A DNA stretch of 42,932 nucleotides from Prevotella sp. (GCA_017474515.1 JAFVHN010000114.1:1-42932); one strand, 5' to 3'; counted from the stretch's first letter, positions 1-8,500 are shown. A program made the numbers and translations. Notes: generated from the sequence alone by a model not told the origin.

Positions 1-324
1 CTCACAAGCGGCGGCAGTTTAGTTACTCCGACGCTTGGAAGCGTCGGCTCCTTATGGCGGCGGGGTAACTTTTTATTTTGGCATACAAGCGGCGGCTGTT
101 TAGTTACTCCGACGCTTGGAAGCGTCGGCTCCTAATGGCGGCGGGGTAACTTTTTATTCAGGCATACAAGCGGCGGATGTTTAGTTACTCCGACGCTTGG
201 AAGCGTCGGCTCCTAAAAGCGTCGCGGTAACTTTTTATATAGGCATACAAGCGGCGGTTGTTTAGTTACTCCGACGCTTGGAAGCGTCGGCTCCTATAGG
301 CGGGGTAACGTAAAAATCGGCGGC
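1..324. repeat. 81-bp tandem repeat array, four units
   Basis: Four units with an exact 81-bp period start at 1, 82, 163 and 244. The array probably began before the window, and the fourth unit degenerates after about 300. Each unit holds a near-perfect hairpin, CCGACGCTT-GG-AAGCGTCGG (28-47 in the first unit), nested inside a weaker pairing between GTTACTCCG and CGGGGTAAC. Degenerate pieces of the same motif (GGCGGAGTAAC, CGTCGGCTCC) continue to about 370. The period equals 27 codons and one frame is open from 1 to 135, but later units carry stops in it, so I do not call it coding. The units are contiguous, with no unique spacers, so this is not a CRISPR array. Confidence 0.9.
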
Positions 325-398
325 TTCTAAACGGCGGAGTAACTAAAACATCGTCGGCTCCTTTGGAGTCGGAGTTCGCCCGAACAGGGGTTAGGAAT

Positions 399-417
399 AA
401 TTACAATTCGGCAGAAC
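399..417. repeat. truncated end of a palindromic repeat (family B)
   Basis: The sequence AATTACAATTCGGCAGAAC closely matches the outer arm of the nested-hairpin element at 10185-10312. It looks like a remnant of that family directly beside a family A copy. Confidence 0.5.
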
Positions 418-426
418 GACACGATT

Positions 427-497
427 GTAGGGACATACTTCATGTATGTCCGAAAACGCCCGAATATGCCGAGGCGGTCGGACTACATCATGGGGAA
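427..497. repeat. dispersed palindromic repeat family A, degenerate copy
   Basis: The left arm, GTAGGGACATAC followed by a short loop and GTATGTCC, matches the intact copy at 8368-8455 with one change. The right end (GAGGCGGTCGGACTACATC) is decayed. It lies upstream of the BspA-like gene. Open frames through it are not regarded as real coding sequence. Confidence 0.7.
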
Positions 498-576
498 AGG
501 AAACCCGCGAAACACGCCGTTTCAACCCAAAAGTGAAAAGCAAAGTGTTGAAAAATGCAAAAAACGATGCAAACAG

Positions 577-607
577 TTGGCTATGTCGCAAAAAAGTGCT
601 TACTTTG
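577..607 (+). promoter_or_regulatory. candidate promoter of the BspA-like gene
   Basis: TTGG (577-580), 19 nt, then TTACTTTG (600-607) fit the Bacteroidota -33/-7 pattern with one mismatch in the -7 box. The predicted transcription start falls at or within a few bases of the ATG at 614, which would give an almost leaderless message. Confidence 0.4.
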
Positions 608-613
608 CAAGCT

Positions 614-2722
614 ATGAAAAAAAATATCTTCATTCTGATTATTTTGGCATGCTACACCCTCAGTTCGCGGGCTTACGACCTGGAGGAGTGGAACGTTTAT
701 TATAACATCACCGGTCCCGGCGAGGTGGAAGTGACGCAGGGCGAGAAGGCTTACGAGGGCTTTGTCAACATTCCCGACTCGGTGGTGACCGCGGGAACGG
801 TCTATCGCGTGACGGCCATCGGCGACCGCGCCTTCATGTTGTGCGACCGCCTCACGTCGCTTCGGTTGCCCACCAGCCTGAAGCGCATCGGCACGGCAGC
901 CTTCGCCTCGTGCCGCCTGCTCAGTTTCCTGCGGTTGCCGGCAGGAACAACCATTATCGGCGACGAAGCCTTCCTGGGGTGCTCGGGACTGGTGTCGGTG
1001 AACATTCCGGCGTCGGTCAAGGAAATCGGCACCGAAGCCTTCGCCCGTTGCACACGCATGGAGCGCATCAATGTTGACGAGAACAGCCAATGGTTTGCCA
1101 TGGTTGACAACTGCCTCTACAATAAAGAAAAGACCACGCTCCTGGCCTATCCCAACGCCCACGGCGCACAATTCATGGTGCCGCAAGGCACGCGCGACAT
1201 TGCGCCCCGCGCCTTCGAGGGTTGCACGGCCCTGCAATCGGTGATGCTGCCCCCGTCGGTGACCGCCATCGGCGACGCCGCCTTCTACGGGTGCACCGCG
1301 CTCACATCGGCCCAGTTATCGCAAGGCCTGGTGACTATCGGCAAATGGGCCTTCGCCGAATGTGAGAACCTTCCCACCATCCGCATTCCGGCCCAGACGG
1401 CCACCATCGGCGAAGATGCGTTCAGCTTCTGCAGCAACATGACGGCCATCTACGTTGACGAGGCCAACAGCCATTTCTGCTCGGAGGGCGGCGTGCTCCT
1501 CGATGCCCGGCAGGCCACCGTGGTGTGCTTCCCCTGTGGCAAGGACGGCTCCTATAGGATTCCCTCCACGGTGACGGCCGTGAACAACCACGCCTTCTAT
1601 GGCTGCACAAAACTCCAGACGCTCATCATTCCGGCCAGCGTGGCCGAACTGAAGGACAACCCCTTCGTGTTTTGCGACGCACTGACCGACATCGTGGTGG
1701 AAGATGCCAACGCGCGGTTCGCCTCCGTTGACGGCATTCTGTTCAACAAGGCGAAGGACGACATCGTGTTCTTCCCCAACGGCCGCGAGGGCAGCTACAC
1801 CATTCCCGAAAACATCACCGAGGTGAAACGTGCACCGTTCATGATGAGCCACGCCCTGAGCGCGCTCACCCTGCCCTCGTCGGCACGCACCATAGAGTCG
1901 CAGGCCTTCCTGGGGTGCTACGGCCTGACCGCCGTCAACATTCCCTACGGCCTGACACAGATTGGCGAGCAGGCGTTCGACGACTGCGCCAACCTTCGCG
2001 ACATCATCTGCTGCGGTCTGCCGGTGCCCTCGGCACCCTTTGCCAGCGAGAGCTATGCCAACGCCACCCTCTACGTGCCGCGCGGGGCGGCGTCAACCTT
2101 CATGGGCAACGGGGAATGGGGACAGTTTGGCAACGTGCAGGAGTTCGGCATCTATATTCCCTATATGTCGGTGGCCAGCGGGGCCGACTTCTGGCTGCCG
2201 CTGATGAAAATGAACACGCTGCCGCTGAGCCGCGTGGAGGCCGACATCACGCTGCCCGCGGGCATCACTGTAAGGACGGGCGACGACGGCAGCATCATGG
2301 TCAACCTGGGCGGAAACGGCGACACGCACACCGCCACCTGCCAGCATGTGGGGGACCAGACCTACCGCCTCACCATTACGCCCAACGGCACGGAGCCGCT
2401 CGACGACGACCCCACCGTGTGCGTGGTGGCAATGACCTGTAGCAGCACACTGCCGCTGGGTCCGGTGGAATTTGGCACCGACCACACCACCATCGACATT
2501 GCGCACCCCGCCATCAAGGCCACCGCCGTGCAACAGGGCGCCACCTTCAGCATCAACATTGCCGACCCGCTGGGCATCACCCTTGCGGAAACCGACCGGC
2601 TGGCATGGCCTGCCGACATCTACAACCTGCAAGGCATCAGGGTGAAGGCAAATGCTTACAATCTGAAAGGACTGCCCGGCGGCATCTACCTTGTGAACGG
2701 GCACAAAGTGGTGGTGAAATAG
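614..2722 (+). CDS. BspA-like leucine-rich-repeat surface protein (LRR_5 type)
   Basis: A 702-residue protein starting at ATG 614. An upstream in-frame ATG at 446 would prepend 56 residues read from repeat sequence, whereas 614 begins a typical signal peptide (MKKNIFILIILACYTLSSRA). The body is a series of about 23-residue LRR_5/BspA repeats of the form IGDxAFxGCxxLxSVxIPxSV, at roughly residues 65-500, interrupted by short spacer blocks. The last 30 residues, ending GGIYLVNGHKVVVK, resemble C-terminal secretion/sorting tails seen on many Prevotella exported proteins. The family is known for surface proteins that bind host proteins or other bacteria, but the ligand here is unknown. It stands alone, flanked by repeats upstream and a hairpin downstream. 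Confidence 0.9.
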   Translation: MKKNIFILIILACYTLSSRAYDLEEWNVYYNITGPGEVEVTQGEKAYEGFVNIPDSVVTAGTVYRVTAIGDRAFMLCDRLTSLRLPTSLKRIGTAAFASCRLLSFLRLPAGTTIIGDEAFLGCSGLVSVNIPASVKEIGTEAFARCTRMERINVDENSQWFAMVDNCLYNKEKTTLLAYPNAHGAQFMVPQGTRDIAPRAFEGCTALQSVMLPPSVTAIGDAAFYGCTALTSAQLSQGLVTIGKWAFAECENLPTIRIPAQTATIGEDAFSFCSNMTAIYVDEANSHFCSEGGVLLDARQATVVCFPCGKDGSYRIPSTVTAVNNHAFYGCTKLQTLIIPASVAELKDNPFVFCDALTDIVVEDANARFASVDGILFNKAKDDIVFFPNGREGSYTIPENITEVKRAPFMMSHALSALTLPSSARTIESQAFLGCYGLTAVNIPYGLTQIGEQAFDDCANLRDIICCGLPVPSAPFASESYANATLYVPRGAASTFMGNGEWGQFGNVQEFGIYIPYMSVASGADFWLPLMKMNTLPLSRVEADITLPAGITVRTGDDGSIMVNLGGNGDTHTATCQHVGDQTYRLTITPNGTEPLDDDPTVCVVAMTCSSTLPLGPVEFGTDHTTIDIAHPAIKATAVQQGATFSINIADPLGITLAETDRLAWPADIYNLQGIRVKANAYNLKGLPGGIYLVNGHKVVVK

Positions 2723-2751
2723 CGAAAACACCTTTATTTAAAAAAAAACGT

Positions 2752-2787
2752 CAGCCAAGCGAAAATTTTCACTCTTTCGCTTGGCTG
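2752..2787 (+). terminator. hairpin terminator of the BspA-like gene, overlapping the gdhA promoter
   Basis: CAGCCAAGCGAAA (2752-2764) and TTTCGCTTGGCTG (2775-2787) form a perfect 13-bp stem with a 10-nt loop, 30 nt after the stop. The right arm contains the TTGG that serves as the candidate -33 element of gdhA. Confidence 0.75.
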
Positions 2788-2811
2788 TTTCATAAAAAAG
2801 ACCTATTTTTG
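2781..2811 (+). promoter_or_regulatory. gdhA promoter (Bacteroidota -33/-7)
   Basis: TTGG (2781-2784), 19 nt, then TATTTTTG (2804-2811) match TTTG-N19-21-TAnnTTTG well. They lie about 45 nt before the gdhA start. Confidence 0.75.
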
Positions 2812-2856
2812 CCCTATCAAACTCAATACTATGTATGTTTAACTAAAATAACCGTT

Positions 2857-4191
2857 ATGAACGTTGAAAAAATCATGTTCGCCCTGGAGCAGAAACATCC
2901 GGGCGAGGCTGAATTCTTACAAGCCGTAAGAGAAGTGCTCACCTCCATTGAGGAAGTGTACAACCAGCATCCCGAATTTGAAAAGGCAAAAATCATTGAG
3001 CGCATGGTGGAACCCGAGCGCATCATCACCTTCCGCGTGCCTTGGGTGAACGACAAAGGCGAGGTGCAGGTCAACATCGGCTACCGCGTGCAGTTCAACA
3101 GCGCCATCGGCCCGTACAAGGGCGGACTGCGCTTCCACCCCTCGGTGAACCTCTCCATCCTGAAGTTCCTCGGCTTTGAACAGACCTTCAAGAACGCCCT
3201 CACCACCCTGCCCATGGGCGGCGGCAAGGGCGGCTCCGACTTCGCACCCAGGGGGAAGAGCGACGCCGAAATCATGCGCTTCTGCCAGGCATTCATGACA
3301 GAACTCTACAAGGTCATTGGACCCGACTGCGACGTGCCCGCCGGCGATATCGGCGTGGGAGGCCGCGAAATAGGATACCTCTTCGGCATGTACAAGAAAC
3401 TCACTCACCAGTTCCAAGGCGTGCTCACCGGAAAAGGCTTGGAATGGGGCGGCTCCATCCTGCGCCCCGAGGCCACCGGCTTCGGCGCACTCTACTTCGT
3501 CAACCAGATGCTTCAGACCCACGGCATCGACATCAAGGGCAAGACCATCGCCATCAGCGGTTTCGGAAACGTGGCATGGGGCGCCGCAAAGAAAGCCACC
3601 GAGCTCGGCGCAAAAGTGGTGACCATCAGCGGACCCGACGGATACATCTACGACCCCGAGGGACTGGACGACGAGAAAATTGAATACATGCTGGAACTGC
3701 GCGCAAGCGGCAACGACGTTTGCGCTCCCTACGCCGAGGAATTCCCCGGCTCGAAGTTCGTGGAAGGCAGGAAACCCTGGGAGGTCAAGGTGGACATTGC
3801 ACTGCCCTGCGCCACCCAAAACGAGCTCAACGGCGAAGATGCCGACATGCTGCTCAAGAACAAGACGCTCTGCGTGGCCGAGGTGTCGAACATGGGATGC
3901 ACGGCAGAGGCCGTAGATAAATTTATTGCCGCAGGACAGCTCTTCGCACCGGGCAAAGCCGTCAACGCGGGCGGCGTGGCTACCAGCGGACTGGAAATGA
4001 CGCAGAACTCCATGCGACTGGGATGGAGCGGCAAGGAAGTGGACGAGAAGCTGCACTATATCATGTCGAACATTCACGACCAGTGCGTGAAATACGGAAA
4101 GCAGGACGGCTACATCAACTATGTGAAGGGCGCCAACATCGCCGGATTCATGAAGGTGGCCAACGCCATGATGGCCCAGGGCATCGTGTAA
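2857..4191 (+). CDS. gdhA: NADP-type glutamate dehydrogenase
   Basis: A 444-residue protein, the usual length for hexameric bacterial NADP glutamate dehydrogenases. It interconverts 2-oxoglutarate plus ammonium and glutamate in the cytoplasm and is a main route of ammonium assimilation in Bacteroidales. The substrate-binding part carries GPYKGGLRFHPSV (about 85-97) and PMGGGKGGSDF (119-129), in which Lys124 corresponds to the catalytic lysine. The C-terminal half holds a Rossmann motif, SGFGNVAWGAAKK. ATG 2857 gives the conserved N-terminus (MNVEKIMFALEQKHPGE). The frame extends upstream to 2605, but that extension overlaps the previous gene and has no family similarity. It is monocistronic, with its own promoter and terminator. 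Confidence 0.97.
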   Translation: MNVEKIMFALEQKHPGEAEFLQAVREVLTSIEEVYNQHPEFEKAKIIERMVEPERIITFRVPWVNDKGEVQVNIGYRVQFNSAIGPYKGGLRFHPSVNLSILKFLGFEQTFKNALTTLPMGGGKGGSDFAPRGKSDAEIMRFCQAFMTELYKVIGPDCDVPAGDIGVGGREIGYLFGMYKKLTHQFQGVLTGKGLEWGGSILRPEATGFGALYFVNQMLQTHGIDIKGKTIAISGFGNVAWGAAKKATELGAKVVTISGPDGYIYDPEGLDDEKIEYMLELRASGNDVCAPYAEEFPGSKFVEGRKPWEVKVDIALPCATQNELNGEDADMLLKNKTLCVAEVSNMGCTAEAVDKFIAAGQLFAPGKAVNAGGVATSGLEMTQNSMRLGWSGKEVDEKLHYIMSNIHDQCVKYGKQDGYINYVKGANIAGFMKVANAMMAQGIV

Positions 4192-4210
4192 ACCACAAGC
4201 CGACAAATAT

Positions 4211-4250
4211 CATTAAAGGGGCATCCGCCAGCGCGGATGCCCCTTTAATG
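4211..4250. terminator. bidirectional intrinsic terminator between gdhA and the lipoprotein gene
   Basis: A perfect 18-bp stem with a 4-nt loop (CATTAAAGGGGCATCCGC, loop CAGC, and its complement) starts 20 nt after the gdhA stop and 30 nt beyond the stop of the convergent minus-strand gene. It can serve both. Confidence 0.9.
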
Positions 4251-4279
4251 ATGTCTTTCAGACCAACGAGAGAGTGTTC

Positions 4280-5068
4280 TTAGCGGCTACGGCTTGTGGC
4301 CACCTCAAAGGTCTGCCCGCCCTGTACGGCCACGCCTGGCTGAGCCTGCACGCTTACTTCAAACTGCGCCGTGCCCTTCTTCAGGCTGCGGTCGCCAACC
4401 ACGGTGGCGGTGTAGCGGATGCCGCTGCCCGGAGCGATGCTCTCCACCTCGATGGTGGGCGACACCAGGATGTGGCGGTTGCCGGTCAGTTCCATAACGA
4501 CGGGCTTCACATGATAGAGCGTCTGGCCCGATTTGTTCTTCAGGTCGAAGGCAATGCGGCTCACCTCACCGGCCGAAAGCGTCAGGTTGCCGTCATCGTC
4601 GAGATAGCGAACGTTCTCAATGACGAGAGCCGACGACGATGCGAAATTGGCCGATGCGCCCGGCACGCCGCCGATGTTCAGGTCGATGCGGTCGTCGCCG
4701 CCGTTGTTCGGGTCGAAAGCGCCGTCCTGATTGCCGTAGGAATAGTTGCCTTGGCCATAGCCCTGGTTGCCGCCCTGCTGCTGATAGCGCTGGTCGCTGC
4801 GCGCCCTTACGGCATCGTGGTAGCCCTCTATCTTACGCTGCTGGGCCTTGTCGGCGGCATTGCCAATGGCTCCGCCAACAGCGGCTCCGCCGGCCATGCC
4901 GACGATGTAGCCCCAGTCGCTGCCGCGCCCACCGCCGGTTATACCGCCGATGGCTGAACCCAACATGCCGCCAATGGAAGAACCTGTGTAGGCGCCGGTG
5001 GCCATGTAAGAGCCGCAACTGCTCATCAGCAGTGCCGCACCAACTGCAAAAACCATCACTTTTTTCAT
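4280..5068 (-). CDS. glycine-zipper lipoprotein
   Basis: A 262-residue protein. The ATG at 5068 begins a lipoprotein signal, MKKVMVFAVGAALLMSSC, with Cys18 as the likely lipidated residue. Residues about 25-70 are a glycine zipper (SSIGGMLGSAIGGITGGG, then VGMAGGAAVGGAIGNAA), a membrane-associating motif typical of small outer-membrane or periplasmic lipoproteins. A Gln/Gly/Tyr-rich linker follows, then a beta-rich C-terminal domain (about 140-262) starting near ALVIENVRYLDDDGNLTLSAGE and resembling an immunoglobulin-like envelope domain. The frame runs upstream to 5365, but that part overlaps the promoter and the neighbouring gene. The function is unknown; a structural or envelope-maintenance role is a guess from the motif. 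Confidence 0.8.
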   Translation of the reverse strand: MKKVMVFAVGAALLMSSCGSYMATGAYTGSSIGGMLGSAIGGITGGGRGSDWGYIVGMAGGAAVGGAIGNAADKAQQRKIEGYHDAVRARSDQRYQQQGGNQGYGQGNYSYGNQDGAFDPNNGGDDRIDLNIGGVPGASANFASSSALVIENVRYLDDDGNLTLSAGEVSRIAFDLKNKSGQTLYHVKPVVMELTGNRHILVSPTIEVESIAPGSGIRYTATVVGDRSLKKGTAQFEVSVQAQPGVAVQGGQTFEVATSRSR

Positions 5069-5158
5069 CTTTTTGATCTCCTCTTTCCTTATTTGTTGAA
5101 CGTTATTATCGGTTATTGGCGAGAGGCCTTGTAGCACACCGCCTCTTTCTTTACGGTG

Positions 5159-5189
5159 CAAAAATACGACAAAAACTTTATACGGCAAA
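5159..5189 (-). promoter_or_regulatory. promoter of the glycine-zipper lipoprotein gene
   Basis: Read on the minus strand: TTTG (5189-5186), 19 nt, then TATTTTTG (5166-5159), an exact Bacteroidota consensus. The expected leader is about 85 nt. Confidence 0.75.
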
Positions 5190-5249
5190 GAGTTTTTCCC
5201 TAAATCAGATAGGAAAATCCCTATTAACGCACTGGGCGACACCGACAAG

Positions 5250-6284
5250 CTAACGTCCGCCCACCATGATGCCATAGACCGCCGGCGCATATTTCCGAAA
5301 CAGCCAGCCCACACCGACAAGCAGGGCAGCCACCACAAACGGCGTGAGCAGGTACGACAGGGCATGCGCCGGCCACCCTCCGCCCAGCACGCCGGAAATG
5401 CCTTTCAGCACAGTTTGGAGCAACGGCTCATGGTAAAGGTACAGGAAAAAGGTGAACGGACAGCACAGGCGAAGCACAGGACACGACGCAAGGCGGAACC
5501 TGCGCGAGACCACCAGGTCATAGACGCACCACAGCGCGCTTACGCCTAACGACACTTCGGCCACCCTGAGATAGGGCCACAGCACACTGCCATAAATCTG
5601 ACGGAAAACGGCAAACGAAAGAAAGGCTGCCACCAGCACATACACCCACCGGCGAGAAAGCTCCGACAGGCGATGCAGCAACAGGCTGCCGGCCACGAAG
5701 AAATAAAGGCCGAAAAGAAAACTGTACCGGGGAAAAAGGAAATAGAGCGCCAGGGCAACGGCAATGCTCCACAGCCCGGCCTTCTTGCGCACATACCACA
5801 CGCAGGGCGACAATGCCACAATAATCAGCAGGTCGCGAAGAAACCACAGGTGATAGGCCCAAGGCATGGCGCGGCCGCTGTCAACAAACAGGCACATCAA
5901 GGTTTTCACGAAGTTCTGCTCGCGAAAAAGCCCCACATAGTCAACGCTGGAGGGCACGCCCGTCAGCAATTCCTTCAGAACGGGTTGCAAAGGATAGAGA
6001 ACGGCGGCAATGACAAAGGGCACAAGCAGCGTGCGCACACGTTTCACCATCTTACGGAACACATTGCCCAGCACATTGGCATTGCGGAAAAACAAATAGC
6101 CGGAAATGGTGAAGAACATGGGCACGGCACATGGACCGAACATGCCCGAAATACAGGCACGAACGGCAAAGGGAACCGACAAACCCGACAGGTAAACGTC
6201 GGAGGAACCGGCATGGATGTAGAACACCACAAGGATGGACAGAAACGAAACCACCCTGAGCTTCTCTGAGAAAAACGTGGTCAT
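5250..6284 (-). CDS. membrane acyltransferase, acyltransferase-3 family
   Basis: A 344-residue multi-pass protein with about ten hydrophobic segments. The N-terminus (EKLRVVSFLSILVVFYIHAG) has the first-helix basic residue and conserved His of the Acyl_transf_3 family, followed by GPCAVPMFFTISGYLFFRN, the hallmark second segment of that family. Members move acetyl or other acyl groups onto exported polysaccharides or cell-wall sugars. No glycan operon is adjacent, so the acceptor is unknown. It ends about 180 bases before the lipoprotein gene start. A candidate -7 box, TACTTTTG, lies at 6311-6318 on the minus strand with no clear -33 element. Confidence 0.8.
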   Translation of the reverse strand: MTTFFSEKLRVVSFLSILVVFYIHAGSSDVYLSGLSVPFAVRACISGMFGPCAVPMFFTISGYLFFRNANVLGNVFRKMVKRVRTLLVPFVIAAVLYPLQPVLKELLTGVPSSVDYVGLFREQNFVKTLMCLFVDSGRAMPWAYHLWFLRDLLIIVALSPCVWYVRKKAGLWSIAVALALYFLFPRYSFLFGLYFFVAGSLLLHRLSELSRRWVYVLVAAFLSFAVFRQIYGSVLWPYLRVAEVSLGVSALWCVYDLVVSRRFRLASCPVLRLCCPFTFFLYLYHEPLLQTVLKGISGVLGGGWPAHALSYLLTPFVVAALLVGVGWLFRKYAPAVYGIMVGGR

Positions 6285-6402
6285 GGCTGGGCTGGGGTGC
6301 TTTATCCGTGCAAAAGTACGAAGTTTTTACGAAACAACAGGCGAAATAAGGGAAAAACAAATATAATTGCCGTCATATTTCGCCCAGTGTCATAAAAATA
6401 TG

Positions 6403-6410
6403 TAACTTTG
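6403..6410 (+). promoter_or_regulatory. -7 box upstream of the GH43 gene
   Basis: TAACTTTG matches TAnnTTTG. A weak -33 (TTTC, 6378-6381) lies 21 nt upstream. The leader to the ATG at 6529 would be about 110 nt. Confidence 0.5.
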
Positions 6411-6528
6411 CAAACGAATTACATACACGACAAAGAAGTCCCCCCGTAAAACCGACTTCAGCACTATCGTCTGAACTCCTAAACTCCTAAACTCCTAAAA
6501 CCCCAAACAACCGAAAAAATAAAACGAA

Positions 6529-8247
6529 ATGAAAAACTTCCGATTAACACTGGCCGCCACCATCATGCTGGCGGCGTTCACCAAGACGTCAGCCCAGTCG
6601 CTGGCAACAAATTACAAGGGAACGGGCAACAGCAACCCCATCAGCCCTTGCGTTTTCTGTGCCGACCCCACGGCACTGGTCTGCGACGGCCGCGTCTATG
6701 TCTATGGCACCAACGACCATCAGCAGTTCCTCCACAACAACAAGCAGGGTTCCAACAACTACGGCAACATCCGCTCGCTGGTGGTCTTTTCGTCTGACGA
6801 CATGGTGAACTGGACCTTCCACGGAACCATCGACGTGGGAAAGCTCTGCACATCATGGGGATGGCGGTTCGCCGCGTCGTGGGCACCATCGGTCACATGG
6901 AGGGAAACGGAAAACGGGCAACGCGAGTTCTTCCTCTACTTCGCCAATAGCGGAGGAAGCATCGGCGTGCTGACGGCTTCGGCACCTACGGGGCCGTGGA
7001 CATCGCCCTTTTCGAAACCTTTCATCGACGACACCACGCCGGGAGTGAAGCCCTGCAACTGGATTTTCGACCCGGGAGTGCTCATCGACGACCAGGGCAC
7101 GGGATGGATTGCCTTCGGAGGCGGCGACCCCCAGCCCACGGGCTCGAAACTCATGCCGGGAAACTCGCGCATCGCAAAACTGAAACCGTCGATGATACAG
7201 CTCGACGGAAGCGCCGTCAACCTGCCGGCACCCTACCTCTTTGAGGCCAGCGAGCTGAACATGATGAACGGGCGGTATGTCTATACCTACAACACGTCGT
7301 GGAGCGACCGCGACGACTGGAACAGTTACCCCGGACGCGGAGGAAATGCCGCGCCCTCCTCCTGCAGCATGTGCTACATGGTGACCGACACGCCGCTCAA
7401 CCCCGATACGTGGGAATATCGCGGAGAATATGTGCCAAACGAGGGGAACTTCGGAATGGGATGGGGCAACAACCACACGCACTTGCAGAAGTTCGGCAAC
7501 GACTATTATCTCTTCTACCACTCCACGCTCTTGGAACAGAGCATGAACACCGGCGCCTCGGGCTTCCGCTCCATCGGCGTGGACAAGGCCACCGTCAACG
7601 AGGAAACGCAGACCATCAATAAAATGACGCTGACCAAAAGCGGCGTGTCACCCGTGGGGCACATGAACCCCTACACCCTGCAACAGGCCGAAACAATGGC
7701 AACCAGCGGTGGGGTGAGCTACGAAGACTTCTCAAACATCAACAAGCCGACAAGCATCAGCACCCTGGGCAACGACGCCTCGCAAAACCTCCAGCTAAAC
7801 ATGAAGGCCGGGGCATGGACCATGATGCGGAGCGTGGACTTCGGAAACAACGGCGCCAAAACCTTCACCCTGACGGCAAAGGGCAACGGAAGGTTGGAGA
7901 TACGACTGAACAGCAAGGTGGCAACGCCGGCGGCAATAGTGGAATTTTCGTCCGCAACCATGGCCGAGCACTCCGTCGAGCTCGACCCGGAACAGTTCAA
8001 AGGCTTGAAAAACGTGTTCTTCCTCTTCACATCAGCCGACAACGTCATGTTCGACGCATGGCAGTTCACCGAGTCGGGAACAAACGCCATAAAGGGCATT
8101 CCGCAAACGCAAGACGCAAGCCAGCGGAAACTCTTTACCACCGACGGGCGACGCCTTTCCAACGGCCATCACCGCGGCATGGTCATCGAGCAGGTGACCG
8201 ACGCGCAAGGAACGCGGCGCACATTCAAACGGGCCAACGGCAAATAA
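6529..8247 (+). CDS. secreted glycoside hydrolase family 43 enzyme with C-terminal carbohydrate-binding-like domain
   Basis: A 572-residue protein with a signal peptide ending at SAQ (23). The five-bladed GH43 catalytic domain spans roughly 35-370. Asp46 (CADPTAL) fits the general base, Asp181 (WIFDPG) the pKa modulator, and Glu239 (LFEASEL) the general acid. Residues about 385-525 form a beta-rich module (FTLTAKGNGRLEIRLNS) like CBM6-type modules in GH43 arabinoxylan-active enzymes. The tail (LFTTDGRRLSNGHHRGMVIEQ) resembles a Prevotella C-terminal sorting segment. The expected activity is release of arabinose or xylose from plant hemicellulose; the exact linkage cannot be read from sequence. 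No susC/susD pair is nearby, so it is not in a classical polysaccharide utilization locus within this window. Confidence 0.9.
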   Translation: MKNFRLTLAATIMLAAFTKTSAQSLATNYKGTGNSNPISPCVFCADPTALVCDGRVYVYGTNDHQQFLHNNKQGSNNYGNIRSLVVFSSDDMVNWTFHGTIDVGKLCTSWGWRFAASWAPSVTWRETENGQREFFLYFANSGGSIGVLTASAPTGPWTSPFSKPFIDDTTPGVKPCNWIFDPGVLIDDQGTGWIAFGGGDPQPTGSKLMPGNSRIAKLKPSMIQLDGSAVNLPAPYLFEASELNMMNGRYVYTYNTSWSDRDDWNSYPGRGGNAAPSSCSMCYMVTDTPLNPDTWEYRGEYVPNEGNFGMGWGNNHTHLQKFGNDYYLFYHSTLLEQSMNTGASGFRSIGVDKATVNEETQTINKMTLTKSGVSPVGHMNPYTLQQAETMATSGGVSYEDFSNINKPTSISTLGNDASQNLQLNMKAGAWTMMRSVDFGNNGAKTFTLTAKGNGRLEIRLNSKVATPAAIVEFSSATMAEHSVELDPEQFKGLKNVFFLFTSADNVMFDAWQFTESGTNAIKGIPQTQDASQRKLFTTDGRRLSNGHHRGMVIEQVTDAQGTRRTFKRANGK

Positions 8248-8249
8248 CG

Positions 8250-8290
8250 AAAAATGGAGGGGTTGACGCTTTCGTCACCTCTCCATTTTT
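8250..8290 (+). terminator. terminator after the GH43 gene
   Basis: AAAAATGGAG and CTCCATTTTT bracket an imperfect inner stem (GACG/CGTC), 2 nt after the stop codon. Confidence 0.8.
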
Positions 8291-8367
8291 CAATAAAAGT
8301 ATATTGCCAAAACCAACACGATTACCAACAGACGCAAAATCTGGTCGAAACTCCTTCCGGAACCTGT

Positions 8368-8455
8368 GTAGGGACATACTTTATGTATGTCCGAAAACAC
8401 CTGAAACCACCCGATAATGCTGAGGCGGGCGGACATACATAAAGTATGTCCCTAC
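8368..8455. repeat. intact dispersed palindromic element, family A (88 bp)
   Basis: The ends are perfect 26-bp inverted repeats (8368-8393 and 8430-8455) that begin GTAGGGACATAC. Each arm is itself a small hairpin (GGACATAC and GTATGTCC), so the whole can fold as nested hairpins. The 36-bp centre has no coding potential. No clear target-site duplication was seen. Related copies lie at 427-497, 11931-11957 and 39861-39895. It sits between the convergent GH43 and kinase genes. Confidence 0.9.
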
Positions 8456-8500
8456 ACCCGTATTCTTTATTTGCGACAAACGCGACCTTGACTGACGCCC

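Noticed and set aside
1-330. CRISPR-like array
   Set aside because: The units are contiguous 81-bp tandem copies with no unique spacers and no cas genes nearby.
446-613. Longer N-terminus for the BspA-like protein
   Set aside because: The extra 56 residues are translated from repeat sequence, and the signal peptide begins at 614.
2917-4206. 429-residue minus-strand frame opposite gdhA
   Set aside because: It is antisense to a fully conserved enzyme and has His/Val/Ala-rich shadow composition.
4274-4957. Plus-strand frame of 227 residues opposite the lipoprotein gene
   Set aside because: It is a shadow of the minus-strand coding sequence, low-complexity Ala/Val-rich, and overlaps the terminator region.
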